Notes under the pieces: model-generated
Told to the model about the DNA's origin: nothing
The model's input: the letters and a program-made list of their open reading frames with translations, nothing else
The model's database searches: none
Translations under genes and position numbers: made by a program
Part shown: positions 10,040 to 18,152 of the stretch, in pieces
How the letters are laid out: each line of letters opens with the position of its first letter
Numbering within the stretch: position 1 is the first letter of the stretch
Origin: Bacteroidota bacterium
GTDB lineage: Bacteria > Bacteroidota > Bacteroidia > Bacteroidales > WCHB1-69
DNA: 64,000 bases
Assembly: GCA_023392945.1 (NCBI GenBank)
Contig: JAEWNB010000069.1
Span: 1 to 64,000 of the forward strand
Direction: 5' to 3'

Positions 10040-10102
10040 TGCTTTGAAGATTTATTATAATATTTATTGATTCCGTTTTTTGTTATTTAAAAATCAGGGC
10101 GG
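10040..10102. other. AT-rich divergent intergenic segment
   Basis: Short leader of the M16 gene. I see no hairpin, repeat or small coding frame in it. Confidence 0.4.
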
Positions 10103-10110
10103 CAAAGATA
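10103..10110 (-). promoter_or_regulatory. -7 element of the M16 gene promoter
   Basis: Minus strand TATCTTTG, followed by CCGCC. A TTG triplet about 20 bases further upstream could be the -33 element. The leader would be about 60 bases. Confidence 0.5.
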
Positions 10111-10170
10111 AAATATTTTCTTCAATAATAAATAATGATGAAACTCATTGAATTTATATAAAAAATAATG

Positions 10171-10178
10171 TATATTTG
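10171..10178 (+). promoter_or_regulatory. -7 element of the sensor kinase promoter
   Basis: TATATTTG matches TAnnTTTG 39 bases before the ATG at 10217. It is arranged back to back with the M16 gene promoter in the 177-base divergent gap. Confidence 0.5.
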
Positions 10179-10216
10179 CATCATTATAAATTAATAATTT
10201 TTGAAATCATCTACAT

Positions 10217-12460
10217 ATGAAAACAAAACTTATCTGTTTTTCGTTTTTAATTTGTTGTTTTTTGGTTTCTTTCGGACAAAATACCCTCCAATCAAATACA
10301 AAAAAAATATTCATTTTAAGTTCTTATCATGATTCTTTTAAATGGGATCTTGGATTGGCAAAAGGATATAACCCATATTTAATGAATGAAAATTTTGAAA
10401 TATACCTGGCTCATCTTGATACAAAGCGAATATTTATGGATGAGGAAAGAGAGCTTTTCCTGCTAGATCTTTATAAAAAACTTTACAAAAATTTTAAATT
10501 CGATATCATATTAGTAACTGATGATCCGGCACTTGAATTCATCAAAAATAATTTCAAGGAGCTTTCTTTCATAAAAAATGTTCCTATACTGGCATGCGGC
10601 ATCAATAAACCCTCTTCCGAATATAAATCTATTATTTCTCAGACAAGAATTATTAGTGAAAATATAGAAGCTGATGAAACAATTTTACAAATCAAAGCAT
10701 TCTTTCCGGATATAAAAAATATATTTATTATAAATGACTACACAAAGACCGGTATTGCTTGGGCAGAAGATATTAAAAGACAAGTAAACAAAATTTCAAA
10801 ACAAGTGGAAGGAATAAATTTTATATTCAACGAAGATATTCCTTATGATGATTTAATAAAAAAAATAAATTCCCTTCCCCAAAACTCAGCATTATTGGTT
10901 GGAGCCTATTTTCAGGATTCAGAAAAAAAATATTTCCCCAGTGATGAATTTTACAATGTGCTTGCCACTAAAACCGATCTTCCCATTTTCGGTCTGCTCA
11001 GTGATCTTTTTAACGATAAAGTAGTAGGCGGAAAAATGAATAGCGGTGAGATTCATGGGGATTTATTGGGAAAAGAAGCAGTCCGTATTTTAAATGATTC
11101 ACTCTCTTTTCCCAATTTAAAACAGAAAAATGAAGACCTGACTACGTGGATATTTAGTTATCCTGCTCTAAAAAAACACAATTTATTGAATGTAAAGCTT
11201 CCTAAAAATTCTACAATTTTGTATAAACCGCAGACATTTTTTGAAAGAAACAGCATTTATTTTAAATTTCTTTTTCTCTTTACAGCTTTGCTAATAATAG
11301 TATCGGTTACCATAATGATAATAAATATTTTCCTGCACCGAAGTGTTATTATCAAAACAAAAGAATTACAAAATTTGATCGTAAAATTTGAATTTTTTAT
11401 TTCTGAAATGCCAATCGGCTATATTGAACTAAATAAAAATTTTGAGATATTAAAATGGAATAAATCTGCTGTAAATATTTTCGGCTATAACGAAGAAGAA
11501 GTTTTTGGGAAAAATCTGCTCGATTTTATGATCAATAAGGAGAAGCTTGAACATGCAAAAAAAGTATTTCACAACGTTCACTTCAATAATTCTATTTCAC
11601 AATCAACCCAAATTAAATCAAAAAACGGAAAAAGTATTGATTGTGTCTGGTATATTACAAAATATACTGTTGTAAATGAATTATCCTGTTACTTCTGCAT
11701 GGTTGTAGATGTTTCTGAGAATTTAAGATTGAGAAAAAATTTGGAAAATATGCTTAAAAGGAGCAAGGATTTGATGCAAAATAATGACATGTTCATTGCT
11801 TCTACAATTCACGACTTAAAGAATCTACTTACCCCGATTCTTAGCTACTCCGAATTAATGATGTTAGAGAATCTCCCAATAGAAAAAATGAAATACATAT
11901 CTGAACAGCTTAATAAAAGTGCCACTAACTTAATTCAGATTTTTAATGACACACTTAATAATAGCAAAGTTTTAGGTACTTTTAAAAAGTTTGAACCAAA
12001 AGAATTTTCTATCTATAATTTAATTCAGAATATCCTATTAGTAACAAAAAATAATTTTGAACAAAAAAATATTTCTATTGAAAATCTTATTGAACCTGAA
12101 CAAAAAGTATTTGCTGATGCTGAAATGATTAATTCAGTAATTATGAATCTTTTGCATAATGCCGGGAAATTCACCCCTGAAAACGGAAAAATTACATTCT
12201 TCGGTAAAAAATTTCAGGATAACTACTATGAAATTAGTATTAAAGATACCGGAGTAGGTATTAATCCTGAAAAAATTAAAGACTTGTTTACCAATAATAA
12301 ATACTTTACTACTAAAGGGACTGCAAGCGAAACAGGCACAGGACTTGGGCTTATACTTTGCAATGATCTGATTATGAAAAATAACGGCACCATAAGGGCT
12401 GAGAATAATAGTGACGGACCCGGAGCCACATTTTCAATTACATTGCCAATCAAAAATTAA
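10217..12460 (+). CDS. sensor histidine kinase with periplasmic substrate-binding-protein-like sensor and PAS domain
   Basis: Membrane sensor kinase of 747 residues. The signal segment (1-20) is followed by a periplasmic region (about 30-310) resembling ABC-type substrate-binding proteins (KKIFILSSYHDSFKWD start, then two alpha/beta lobes), a transmembrane helix (about 349-372), a PAS domain (about 385-500), a HisKA domain with the phosphoacceptor His532 in IHDLKN, and a HATPase_c domain (about 625-745: N-box NLLHNAGKFTPENG, DTGVGI, GTGLGL). There is no receiver domain and no response regulator next to it, so it is an orphan kinase. The ligand is unknown. Its stop lies 3 bases from the convergent gene at 12464. 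Confidence 0.9.
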   Translation: MKTKLICFSFLICCFLVSFGQNTLQSNTKKIFILSSYHDSFKWDLGLAKGYNPYLMNENFEIYLAHLDTKRIFMDEERELFLLDLYKKLYKNFKFDIILVTDDPALEFIKNNFKELSFIKNVPILACGINKPSSEYKSIISQTRIISENIEADETILQIKAFFPDIKNIFIINDYTKTGIAWAEDIKRQVNKISKQVEGINFIFNEDIPYDDLIKKINSLPQNSALLVGAYFQDSEKKYFPSDEFYNVLATKTDLPIFGLLSDLFNDKVVGGKMNSGEIHGDLLGKEAVRILNDSLSFPNLKQKNEDLTTWIFSYPALKKHNLLNVKLPKNSTILYKPQTFFERNSIYFKFLFLFTALLIIVSVTIMIINIFLHRSVIIKTKELQNLIVKFEFFISEMPIGYIELNKNFEILKWNKSAVNIFGYNEEEVFGKNLLDFMINKEKLEHAKKVFHNVHFNNSISQSTQIKSKNGKSIDCVWYITKYTVVNELSCYFCMVVDVSENLRLRKNLENMLKRSKDLMQNNDMFIASTIHDLKNLLTPILSYSELMMLENLPIEKMKYISEQLNKSATNLIQIFNDTLNNSKVLGTFKKFEPKEFSIYNLIQNILLVTKNNFEQKNISIENLIEPEQKVFADAEMINSVIMNLLHNAGKFTPENGKITFFGKKFQDNYYEISIKDTGVGINPEKIKDLFTNNKYFTTKGTASETGTGLGLILCNDLIMKNNGTIRAENNSDGPGATFSITLPIKN

Positions 12461-12463
12461 TAA

Positions 12464-15070
12464 TTAATTCTTTTTATTTGTCAACAAAGTAATTGTTCCA
12501 TGCAAGGGAATCGTAAGAACTCCCGATAGTGTCTGAACAAAAACATCACAAACATAGAAATAGGCTCCGTCAGGTAATAATTGTTTTGAAATATAGTCGG
12601 TGCCATCCCAATTTATATCCGGATTATTAGTCTTAAAAACAATTCTCCCCCATCTATTATGTACTTGAAAATCAATTTTTTGAACATTTTTATAGGGAAA
12701 AGGAGTAAATAAATCGTTTATCCCATCCTGATTTGGCGTAAAGACATTCGGCAAAGAATAAGTCATACATTCATCGTAATCAAAACAAGTAACTGAACTC
12801 ATTGACGAATAATTACCATTTGAATCAACTAAAACCAAGGCAAAACAACCCGTTATAAAATTAATATTATCAATAGTTATGCTGCAAGGCTCAATATAAC
12901 AAGAATTGTTTTCAATCATAAATGAATCAATAGCAGTAAAAGGAGCATTATTAGTAGGCTTATAATAGAGATAATATTGATATACATCAAGATAGGAAGA
13001 ATCTGTAATAAAATACCAAGTCAGTGTAACTGTTTCGCAATCAGTTATTGCTGTAACGGACGGAATTTCAGGAGGAACATTGTCAATAGGATAGGCACAT
13101 ATTTCCTGAGAACGATTATATAAAGGAAATATTGAATCCGGTACAAAATAACCGCCTATTGATCGGATATAATAACAATATTCAACCCCATTTATTAATT
13201 CATCATCAATATAATACTGATTAGCAGTTATATCTAAAGAGTCATATTGAGCTGTCATATCATTATAACGATAAATCACATAAGCAATATTTGTCCATGG
13301 CACCTGCTCATTCCAGGAAAGTTTCAGCCTTCTGTCTGATGGTAAAAGATTCAAAAAAACTGAATTTGCCACATCTGATGTTTCAATAATGACTAAAGAG
13401 TCAGCCCTGTAGCCCCAGATTTCGACCTTATAAAAATAAGTCAACATTTTAGTATTCAGATTTGTATCTGTTAAAAGGGTATCGGAAATCGAATAGGTTG
13501 TTTCAATCTGTTGAAAATTATTATCTTGGGAAGTTCTCCTAAAAATATGGTATTCATAATCGGGTCCTGGAAATTGGACGGTGTCAATAGCTATCGGTCT
13601 TCTCCATTTAACATTAATAATTCCATATTCAACACTTGTTTCAACAACATCTACATTCGTAATAACCGGAGCATCATCCAAAAGATAGGTACAGACTTCA
13701 TCCGAGACATAACTTTCTGCATTATCTGAAAAGAAGGCAACAATGCGATAACAATATTCATTAGCATGAAATGAGGGCATCACAGAACCATCATCGACAA
13801 AAGTAGTATCAAGATAATTGCTTGTATAACCAATCAATTGATATCCTTCTTCATCGGGCATTCCCGTTTCACAATAATCGGGAATAAAGGGATTAGTTGA
13901 CCGACGTTTATAAATCTTATATCCCACAACATTTGAACAGGTATGTGGAGACCATGAAAGAAAAATATTATTGGCAATCGCGATAGCTGCAAGATTTTCT
14001 GGTTTGGGTGCAATTACTGTTATATTAACCGTCTTGTAACTTGACAAATTCACTTGCGGTCCATTATCAATTGCCTTAAATAAAACATTGTAGGGGTTTA
14101 ATCTGACATGGTTACAATTGGTAATCCATACAAACTGTGAACTAATTGGAGGAGCACCCGAAACTTCCGGAAATAAAGCAGGAGAATTTAATATTTCAAA
14201 AGGGGCTCCTGTTGCAGAAAGCGAAACCAAAGAAGAGTTAATATCTGATGCTGAAACAGTAAAAGTCAAACTTGTACCTGCTAAAATACAAGTATCTTCT
14301 ATGGTTGTGATAACAGGTGGGATATTATCACAGGCAACAATGGCGATTTGCATATCTCTGACCATGCTTCCAATCATAACACCATTTCTGTATTCTTTTA
14401 TCAAAATAGCAATATTATATTCTCCGACTATAATCGGAGCATCCCAAACCAGATCACCTGTATAAGGATCAATAGAAATAGAGTTAGAAGCAGCCGGAAG
14501 TGAATAACCGGGAATATTCTCTCCATTATACCCCCGACAGGTAATCAAACTATAAGCCAGACTATCTCCGTCAGGATCATAGGCTCCCGGATTATGATAG
14601 TATGTGATGTTTAAACAGCCATCATCAATTGGCGGATTTAAGAGGACAGGGGAAGAATTGCTTCCTAAAAAAGGGTTGATAATTAAATTTGTTTCAATAA
14701 AAAAAGGAATATTCACAGAATTAGGAATATTTACAATGCCGGCATTTCTGTTCGGATCTTCAAAAGTTATGGAATAGCTGCCGGCCGCAGGAAAAGTATG
14801 CTGAGTTACATATATATTGATGGAAATGTCATTCCCCATATCAGTCTTTGAAGTTCTGTTAACAGTGGAACTACTTCCATCACCCCAGTAAATATCAATT
14901 TGAGGACGATCTGCCAAACTTGGAGTAAAGGTATAGGTGGTAATAGTAAATTCATAAGTAAGTCCACTCAGATATCTATATGAGATTTCTCCCGCCCTTT
15001 GATGAGTTGCTAAAGCAAAAGTAGTGCTTGATAAAAAAAGTAGAAATAAAAAACACTTCCTCAAGAACAT
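12464..15070 (-). CDS. large secreted protein with T9SS type-B (gliding motility-associated) C-terminal domain
   Basis: Exported 868-residue protein. A signal peptide (about 1-22) is followed by beta-sandwich repeats, several resembling fibronectin type III or PKD-like modules (for example residues about 355-480 and 590-700). The C-terminal domain of about 90 residues has the type-B signature SLPNVFTPNQDGINDLFTP and NRWGRIVFKTN. Type-B domains direct proteins through the type IX secretion system to the surface or medium. No catalytic motif is visible, so an adhesin or matrix role is likely. The T9SS machinery itself is not in this window. It is monocistronic and convergent with the sensor kinase. 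Confidence 0.88.
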   Translation of the reverse strand: MFLRKCFLFLLFLSSTTFALATHQRAGEISYRYLSGLTYEFTITTYTFTPSLADRPQIDIYWGDGSSSTVNRTSKTDMGNDISINIYVTQHTFPAAGSYSITFEDPNRNAGIVNIPNSVNIPFFIETNLIINPFLGSNSSPVLLNPPIDDGCLNITYYHNPGAYDPDGDSLAYSLITCRGYNGENIPGYSLPAASNSISIDPYTGDLVWDAPIIVGEYNIAILIKEYRNGVMIGSMVRDMQIAIVACDNIPPVITTIEDTCILAGTSLTFTVSASDINSSLVSLSATGAPFEILNSPALFPEVSGAPPISSQFVWITNCNHVRLNPYNVLFKAIDNGPQVNLSSYKTVNITVIAPKPENLAAIAIANNIFLSWSPHTCSNVVGYKIYKRRSTNPFIPDYCETGMPDEEGYQLIGYTSNYLDTTFVDDGSVMPSFHANEYCYRIVAFFSDNAESYVSDEVCTYLLDDAPVITNVDVVETSVEYGIINVKWRRPIAIDTVQFPGPDYEYHIFRRTSQDNNFQQIETTYSISDTLLTDTNLNTKMLTYFYKVEIWGYRADSLVIIETSDVANSVFLNLLPSDRRLKLSWNEQVPWTNIAYVIYRYNDMTAQYDSLDITANQYYIDDELINGVEYCYYIRSIGGYFVPDSIFPLYNRSQEICAYPIDNVPPEIPSVTAITDCETVTLTWYFITDSSYLDVYQYYLYYKPTNNAPFTAIDSFMIENNSCYIEPCSITIDNINFITGCFALVLVDSNGNYSSMSSVTCFDYDECMTYSLPNVFTPNQDGINDLFTPFPYKNVQKIDFQVHNRWGRIVFKTNNPDINWDGTDYISKQLLPDGAYFYVCDVFVQTLSGVLTIPLHGTITLLTNKKN

Positions 15071-15092
15071 TTTCAGCTATAAATTATGGCAG

Positions 15093-15100
15093 CAAAGATA
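15093..15100 (-). promoter_or_regulatory. -7 element of the type-B secreted protein gene
   Basis: Minus strand TATCTTTG followed by CTGCC, 22 bases before the start codon. Confidence 0.5.
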
Positions 15101-15180
15101 CAATAAAATGTGAAAAATCGGGGATGACAACAACTACAAGAATCCCTTTATAAAATAGAGTTAATTAAGAAAAAAAGTAT

Positions 15181-15951
15181 TTATTTTTTAGTTTTTATCC
15201 TTATAAAGACATGCTTAATGTTTGCCCTATCGGTTATCCTCTCATCAATTTCAAAATATTGTTTAAGAGATTTGATTAAAGGCGTTAACTTATCGTAACC
15301 ATAATTTCTGGAATCAAAATCAGGTCTTTTTTTCATCAAAAGATTGCCAACATCTCCTAAAAAAGCCCATCCGTCCTCGTCTGCAATATCATTCACGGTT
15401 ACCGAAATTAGAGAAACTGTTTTCGAATCGACCTTGTGTATTACAGCAGAGGGTACAACCGATTGGGCAGAAGAAGAAATCGCCATTTCTGAAGGTTCCT
15501 TGGGTTTGGTATTTGTAAGAATTTCAAGGTAAATAAATTTATCACAAGCCACAATAAAAGGGCTGGGAGTTTTTTTCTCCCCAAAACCAATGACTTTCAT
15601 GCCGGATTCTCTTAATCTGATTGCCAACCTTGTAAAATCACTATCACTTGAAACGATGCAAAAACCATCAACTTTCCCGGTGTAGAGAATGTCCATGGCA
15701 TCAATAATCATCGCCGAATCGGTAGAATTCTTTCCTGAAGTATAACCGTATTGCTGAACAGGAGTAATTGCATTTTCTAGTAAGACACTCTTCCAACCTG
15801 CTAAATTGGGCTTTGTCCAATCTCCGTATATCCTTTTAAAAGTAGGCACTCCATACTTCGCAATTTCTTCCATGATCCCTTTTACATTTTCGGAAGGCAC
15901 ATTATCGGCATCTATAATCACAGCAAGTTTTAAATCTCGGTTAGTTTCCAT
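15181..15951 (-). CDS. NYN-domain (LabA/DUF88-like) protein with C-terminal OST-HTH/LOTUS domain
   Basis: Cytosolic 256-residue protein. The NYN domain (about residues 8-145) is a PIN-like nuclease fold with the expected acidic residues: IDADN near the N-terminus, STDSAMIIDAMD, and SSDSDFTRLAIRLRESG. After a linker, residues about 175-250 form an OST-HTH (LOTUS) module (DEDGWAFLGDVGNLLMKKRPDF, NYGYDKLTPLIKSL), a fold that in other proteins binds RNA. The pairing suggests an RNA-targeted ribonuclease; no target is known from the sequence. It is a single gene with its own -7 element. Domain calls are firm; the activity is inferred. Confidence 0.88.
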   Translation of the reverse strand: METNRDLKLAVIIDADNVPSENVKGIMEEIAKYGVPTFKRIYGDWTKPNLAGWKSVLLENAITPVQQYGYTSGKNSTDSAMIIDAMDILYTGKVDGFCIVSSDSDFTRLAIRLRESGMKVIGFGEKKTPSPFIVACDKFIYLEILTNTKPKEPSEMAISSSAQSVVPSAVIHKVDSKTVSLISVTVNDIADEDGWAFLGDVGNLLMKKRPDFDSRNYGYDKLTPLIKSLKQYFEIDERITDRANIKHVFIRIKTKK

Positions 15952-15974
15952 GTTTATTTTATTTAAAAGTAATG

Positions 15975-15982
15975 CAAAGATA
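15975..15982 (-). promoter_or_regulatory. -7 element of the NYN gene
   Basis: Minus strand TATCTTTG followed by C, 24 bases before the start codon. Confidence 0.45.
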
Positions 15983-16039
15983 ACTTTATTTGCTGATAAT
16001 CAGACATCAATAAACAAAACCGAATTTTCACATTTTTTG

Positions 16040-16047
16040 TACTTTTG
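16040..16047 (+). promoter_or_regulatory. -7 element of mntP
   Basis: TACTTTTG matches TAnnTTTG, 27 bases before the mntP ATG. The leader is too short to hold a yybP-ykoY manganese riboswitch, which often precedes mntP elsewhere. Confidence 0.5.
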
Positions 16048-16073
16048 TCATTTTTAAAAGTAATATATTTTTC

Positions 16074-16640
16074 ATGAATTTTATAGAACTAATTTTAATA
16101 TCAATCGGATTGGCAATGGATTGCTTTGCTGTTAGTTTTTCTGCCGGTGCTGCCCAAAAAGAACTTACGTTTAAAAACACACTTCTGCTGGCTTTCTTCT
16201 TTGGCTTATTTCAGGGACTAATGCCTCTTATTGGGTGGTATGGGGGAGAAACCCTCACAGAAAACATGAGTCATTTCGACCATTGGATTGCATTTTTCAT
16301 TTTATTAATCATTGGCGGCAAAATGCTTTTTGAAGGAATTTTACCAAATAAAAAGCAAAAAGCTATTAATATAATGAAGCCGACAACTCTCCTGTTTTTA
16401 TCTGTTGCTACCAGTATTGATGCTTTAGCTGTTGGGTTTAGTTTTTCAATGCTTAAAGTTGTAAATATATGGTTTTCCATTTCATTAATAGCTCTTTTTT
16501 CTTTTCTGTTTTCTATTTTAGGGGTTTACGGAGGAAAGAAATTGTGTCAAATAATCAAAGCTTCCTATGCAGAAATTGCAGGTGGAATTATTCTTATTGC
16601 TATTGGGATAAAAATTTTAACCAGCCATTTAATTGCCTGA
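16074..16640 (+). CDS. mntP: manganese efflux pump MntP
   Basis: Inner-membrane exporter of Mn(II), family DUF204, 188 residues, the usual size. There are six predicted transmembrane helices in two inverted three-helix repeats. The repeat motifs are GLAMDCFAVSFSAG (Asp16) and SVATSIDALAVGFSF, each carrying the conserved membrane aspartate required for transport. It is monocistronic from its own -7 element. It is followed by a 400-base gap that holds the cobalamin riboswitch of the next operon. Confidence 0.95.
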   Translation: MNFIELILISIGLAMDCFAVSFSAGAAQKELTFKNTLLLAFFFGLFQGLMPLIGWYGGETLTENMSHFDHWIAFFILLIIGGKMLFEGILPNKKQKAINIMKPTTLLFLSVATSIDALAVGFSFSMLKVVNIWFSISLIALFSFLFSILGVYGGKKLCQIIKASYAEIAGGIILIAIGIKILTSHLIA

Positions 16641-16730
16641 AAAACATTTGTTTATCTCATAGATTTATAAATTAATCCAGACAATTTTTCATAATTTTAT
16701 CTTTCATTATTATTGTATATAAAAAATTTA

Positions 16731-16738
16731 TATTTTTG
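16731..16738 (+). promoter_or_regulatory. -7 element of the B12 operon
   Basis: TATTTTTG followed by CC. The first transcribed base would be about 16745, that is, at the first base of the riboswitch P1 stem. Confidence 0.6.
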
Positions 16739-16743
16739 CCCCT

Positions 16744-16920
16744 GATTACTTGGTGATGAATTCTCTTTGAGGATTCATAAAAGGGAACCGGGTGAAAATC
16801 CCGGACAGTACCCGCTGCTGTAAGTTTCAATACGTTCTTTAGGCTTCCAATTGTCACTGTTGAATCAATCGATGGGAAGACGCTTAAAGAGAAACAAGTC
16901 AGAAAACCTGCCACTTAATC
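16744..16920 (+). ncRNA. cobalamin (B12) riboswitch
   Basis: Adenosyl- or hydroxocobalamin-sensing leader. Visible signatures in order: the 5' P1 strand (GATTA and GGTG, 16744-16755), the core AAAAGGGAACCGGGTGAAAA with its hairpin, ACAGTACCCGCTGCTGTAAG, and the B12 box AAGTCAGAAAACCTGCC (16896-16912). The 3' P1 strand CCAC and TAATC (16911-16920) closes the aptamer. Downstream to 17044 lies an expression platform that includes a 7-bp hairpin TTTTCCG/CGGAAAA at 17004-17021. It should lower expression of the two following genes when B12 is plentiful. Confidence 0.95.
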
Positions 16921-17044
16921 TTGTAAAAAAGCTTTCGGGAGAAGAGCTTGATACAGTTCGTAATAATTCCTGCCGTCTAATTATTCCGTTCTAATCAGAT
17001 TTTTTTCCGAAACCGGAAAATGAAATGATAAAACGCGCATAATA

Positions 17045-18136
17045 ATGGAAAAAATCAAACTTATTGTTTTATTAATAATCATATCTGTGATTTACGGATG
17101 CACTCCCGAAAATCCCAAACCGGATCCGATTCCTGTTTCCAATACCGATGCTATAGGTGCTTATGTTTTGTGTGAAGGTATTTTTAATATGAATAACAGT
17201 ACTCTCGTTTATTATGATTTTAAAAGTGGAATAGTTTCCGATGATTTATTCTTAGAAGTCAATAATCGTGGATTGGGGGACACCGGAAACGACTTAAAAC
17301 AATATGGCTCAAAACTCTATTGCGTTGTAAATATTTCCTCCCAAATTGAAGTAATGGATGTGAATTCGGTACGATCAATTAAACAAATTTCCTTGGCAAA
17401 TCGTCAACCCCGCTATATTGCTTTTTTTGAAGATAAAGCTTATGTATCCTGCTACGACGGATCAGTATTAAAGCTGGATACCACGACACTCGAAATTGAA
17501 GATATTGCCACTGCCGGTTGTAATCCCGAAGGTCTCTGTGTAGCAAACGGGAAATTATATGTGGCTAATTCGGGTGGACTTAATTATCCCAATTATGGAA
17601 ATACTGTCTCTGTTTTTGATTTAACCACTTTTACCAAAATAAAAGATATTACTGTCGGAGTCAACCCATATTCAATCAAATCTGATTTTCAAGGAGATGT
17701 TTATCTGGTTTCAAGAGGTAATTACGGAAATATCCCATACTCTTTCCAACGAATTGATTCACAAATTGATGAGGTAGTTCAAAATTTTGATATAGAAGTG
17801 CTGAACTTCACCATTTCAGGCAATTATGCCTATTTATACAATTATGATTATTCCTCTCAGACTTCCTGGTTTAAGGTGATGGATATTATTACAGAAGCAA
17901 CCGTAAAGGATAATCTTATCTCTGACGGTACCGATATAGATATTCCATACGGAATTGCAGTGAATCCGGTAAATGGTGATATATATATTGCTGATGCCAA
18001 CGATTTTATAAGCAATGGGGATGTCTTTTGTTTTGACAAAAATGGCAATAAGAAATTCTCTTTTGAAGTGGGATTGAATCCAAATTCCCTAGTCATAAGA
18101 CTAAAAAATCAAGCCAAACTACTATCTTTTAATTAA
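17045..18136 (+). CDS. surface lipoprotein, YncE/DUF5074-type beta-propeller, BtuG-like
   Basis: Lipoprotein of 363 residues. The signal peptide ends in lipobox VIYGC (Cys19). The rest is a series of about seven WD/YVTN-like blades typical of the DUF5074/YncE fold, with recurring patterns such as GAYVLCEG, RGLGDTGNDLKQYGSKLY, LYVANSGG and NPVNGDIYIADAND. In Bacteroides, BtuG proteins of this type sit on the outer membrane, bind cobalamin very tightly and pass it to the TonB transporter BtuB. The cobalamin riboswitch immediately upstream supports the same role here. No btuB is adjacent, so the receptor would have to be encoded elsewhere. The next gene starts 16 bases downstream and is co-transcribed. 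Confidence 0.85.
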   Translation: MEKIKLIVLLIIISVIYGCTPENPKPDPIPVSNTDAIGAYVLCEGIFNMNNSTLVYYDFKSGIVSDDLFLEVNNRGLGDTGNDLKQYGSKLYCVVNISSQIEVMDVNSVRSIKQISLANRQPRYIAFFEDKAYVSCYDGSVLKLDTTTLEIEDIATAGCNPEGLCVANGKLYVANSGGLNYPNYGNTVSVFDLTTFTKIKDITVGVNPYSIKSDFQGDVYLVSRGNYGNIPYSFQRIDSQIDEVVQNFDIEVLNFTISGNYAYLYNYDYSSQTSWFKVMDIITEATVKDNLISDGTDIDIPYGIAVNPVNGDIYIADANDFISNGDVFCFDKNGNKKFSFEVGLNPNSLVIRLKNQAKLLSFN

Positions 18137-18152
18137 TTATATTATTATCAAA

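Noticed and set aside
15983..16073. Possible yybP-ykoY manganese riboswitch before mntP
   Set aside because: The leader after the -7 element is under 30 bases, too short for this aptamer.
16672..16914. Minus-strand frame of 80 residues
   Set aside because: It runs antisense through the cobalamin riboswitch and has no homology that I recognise.
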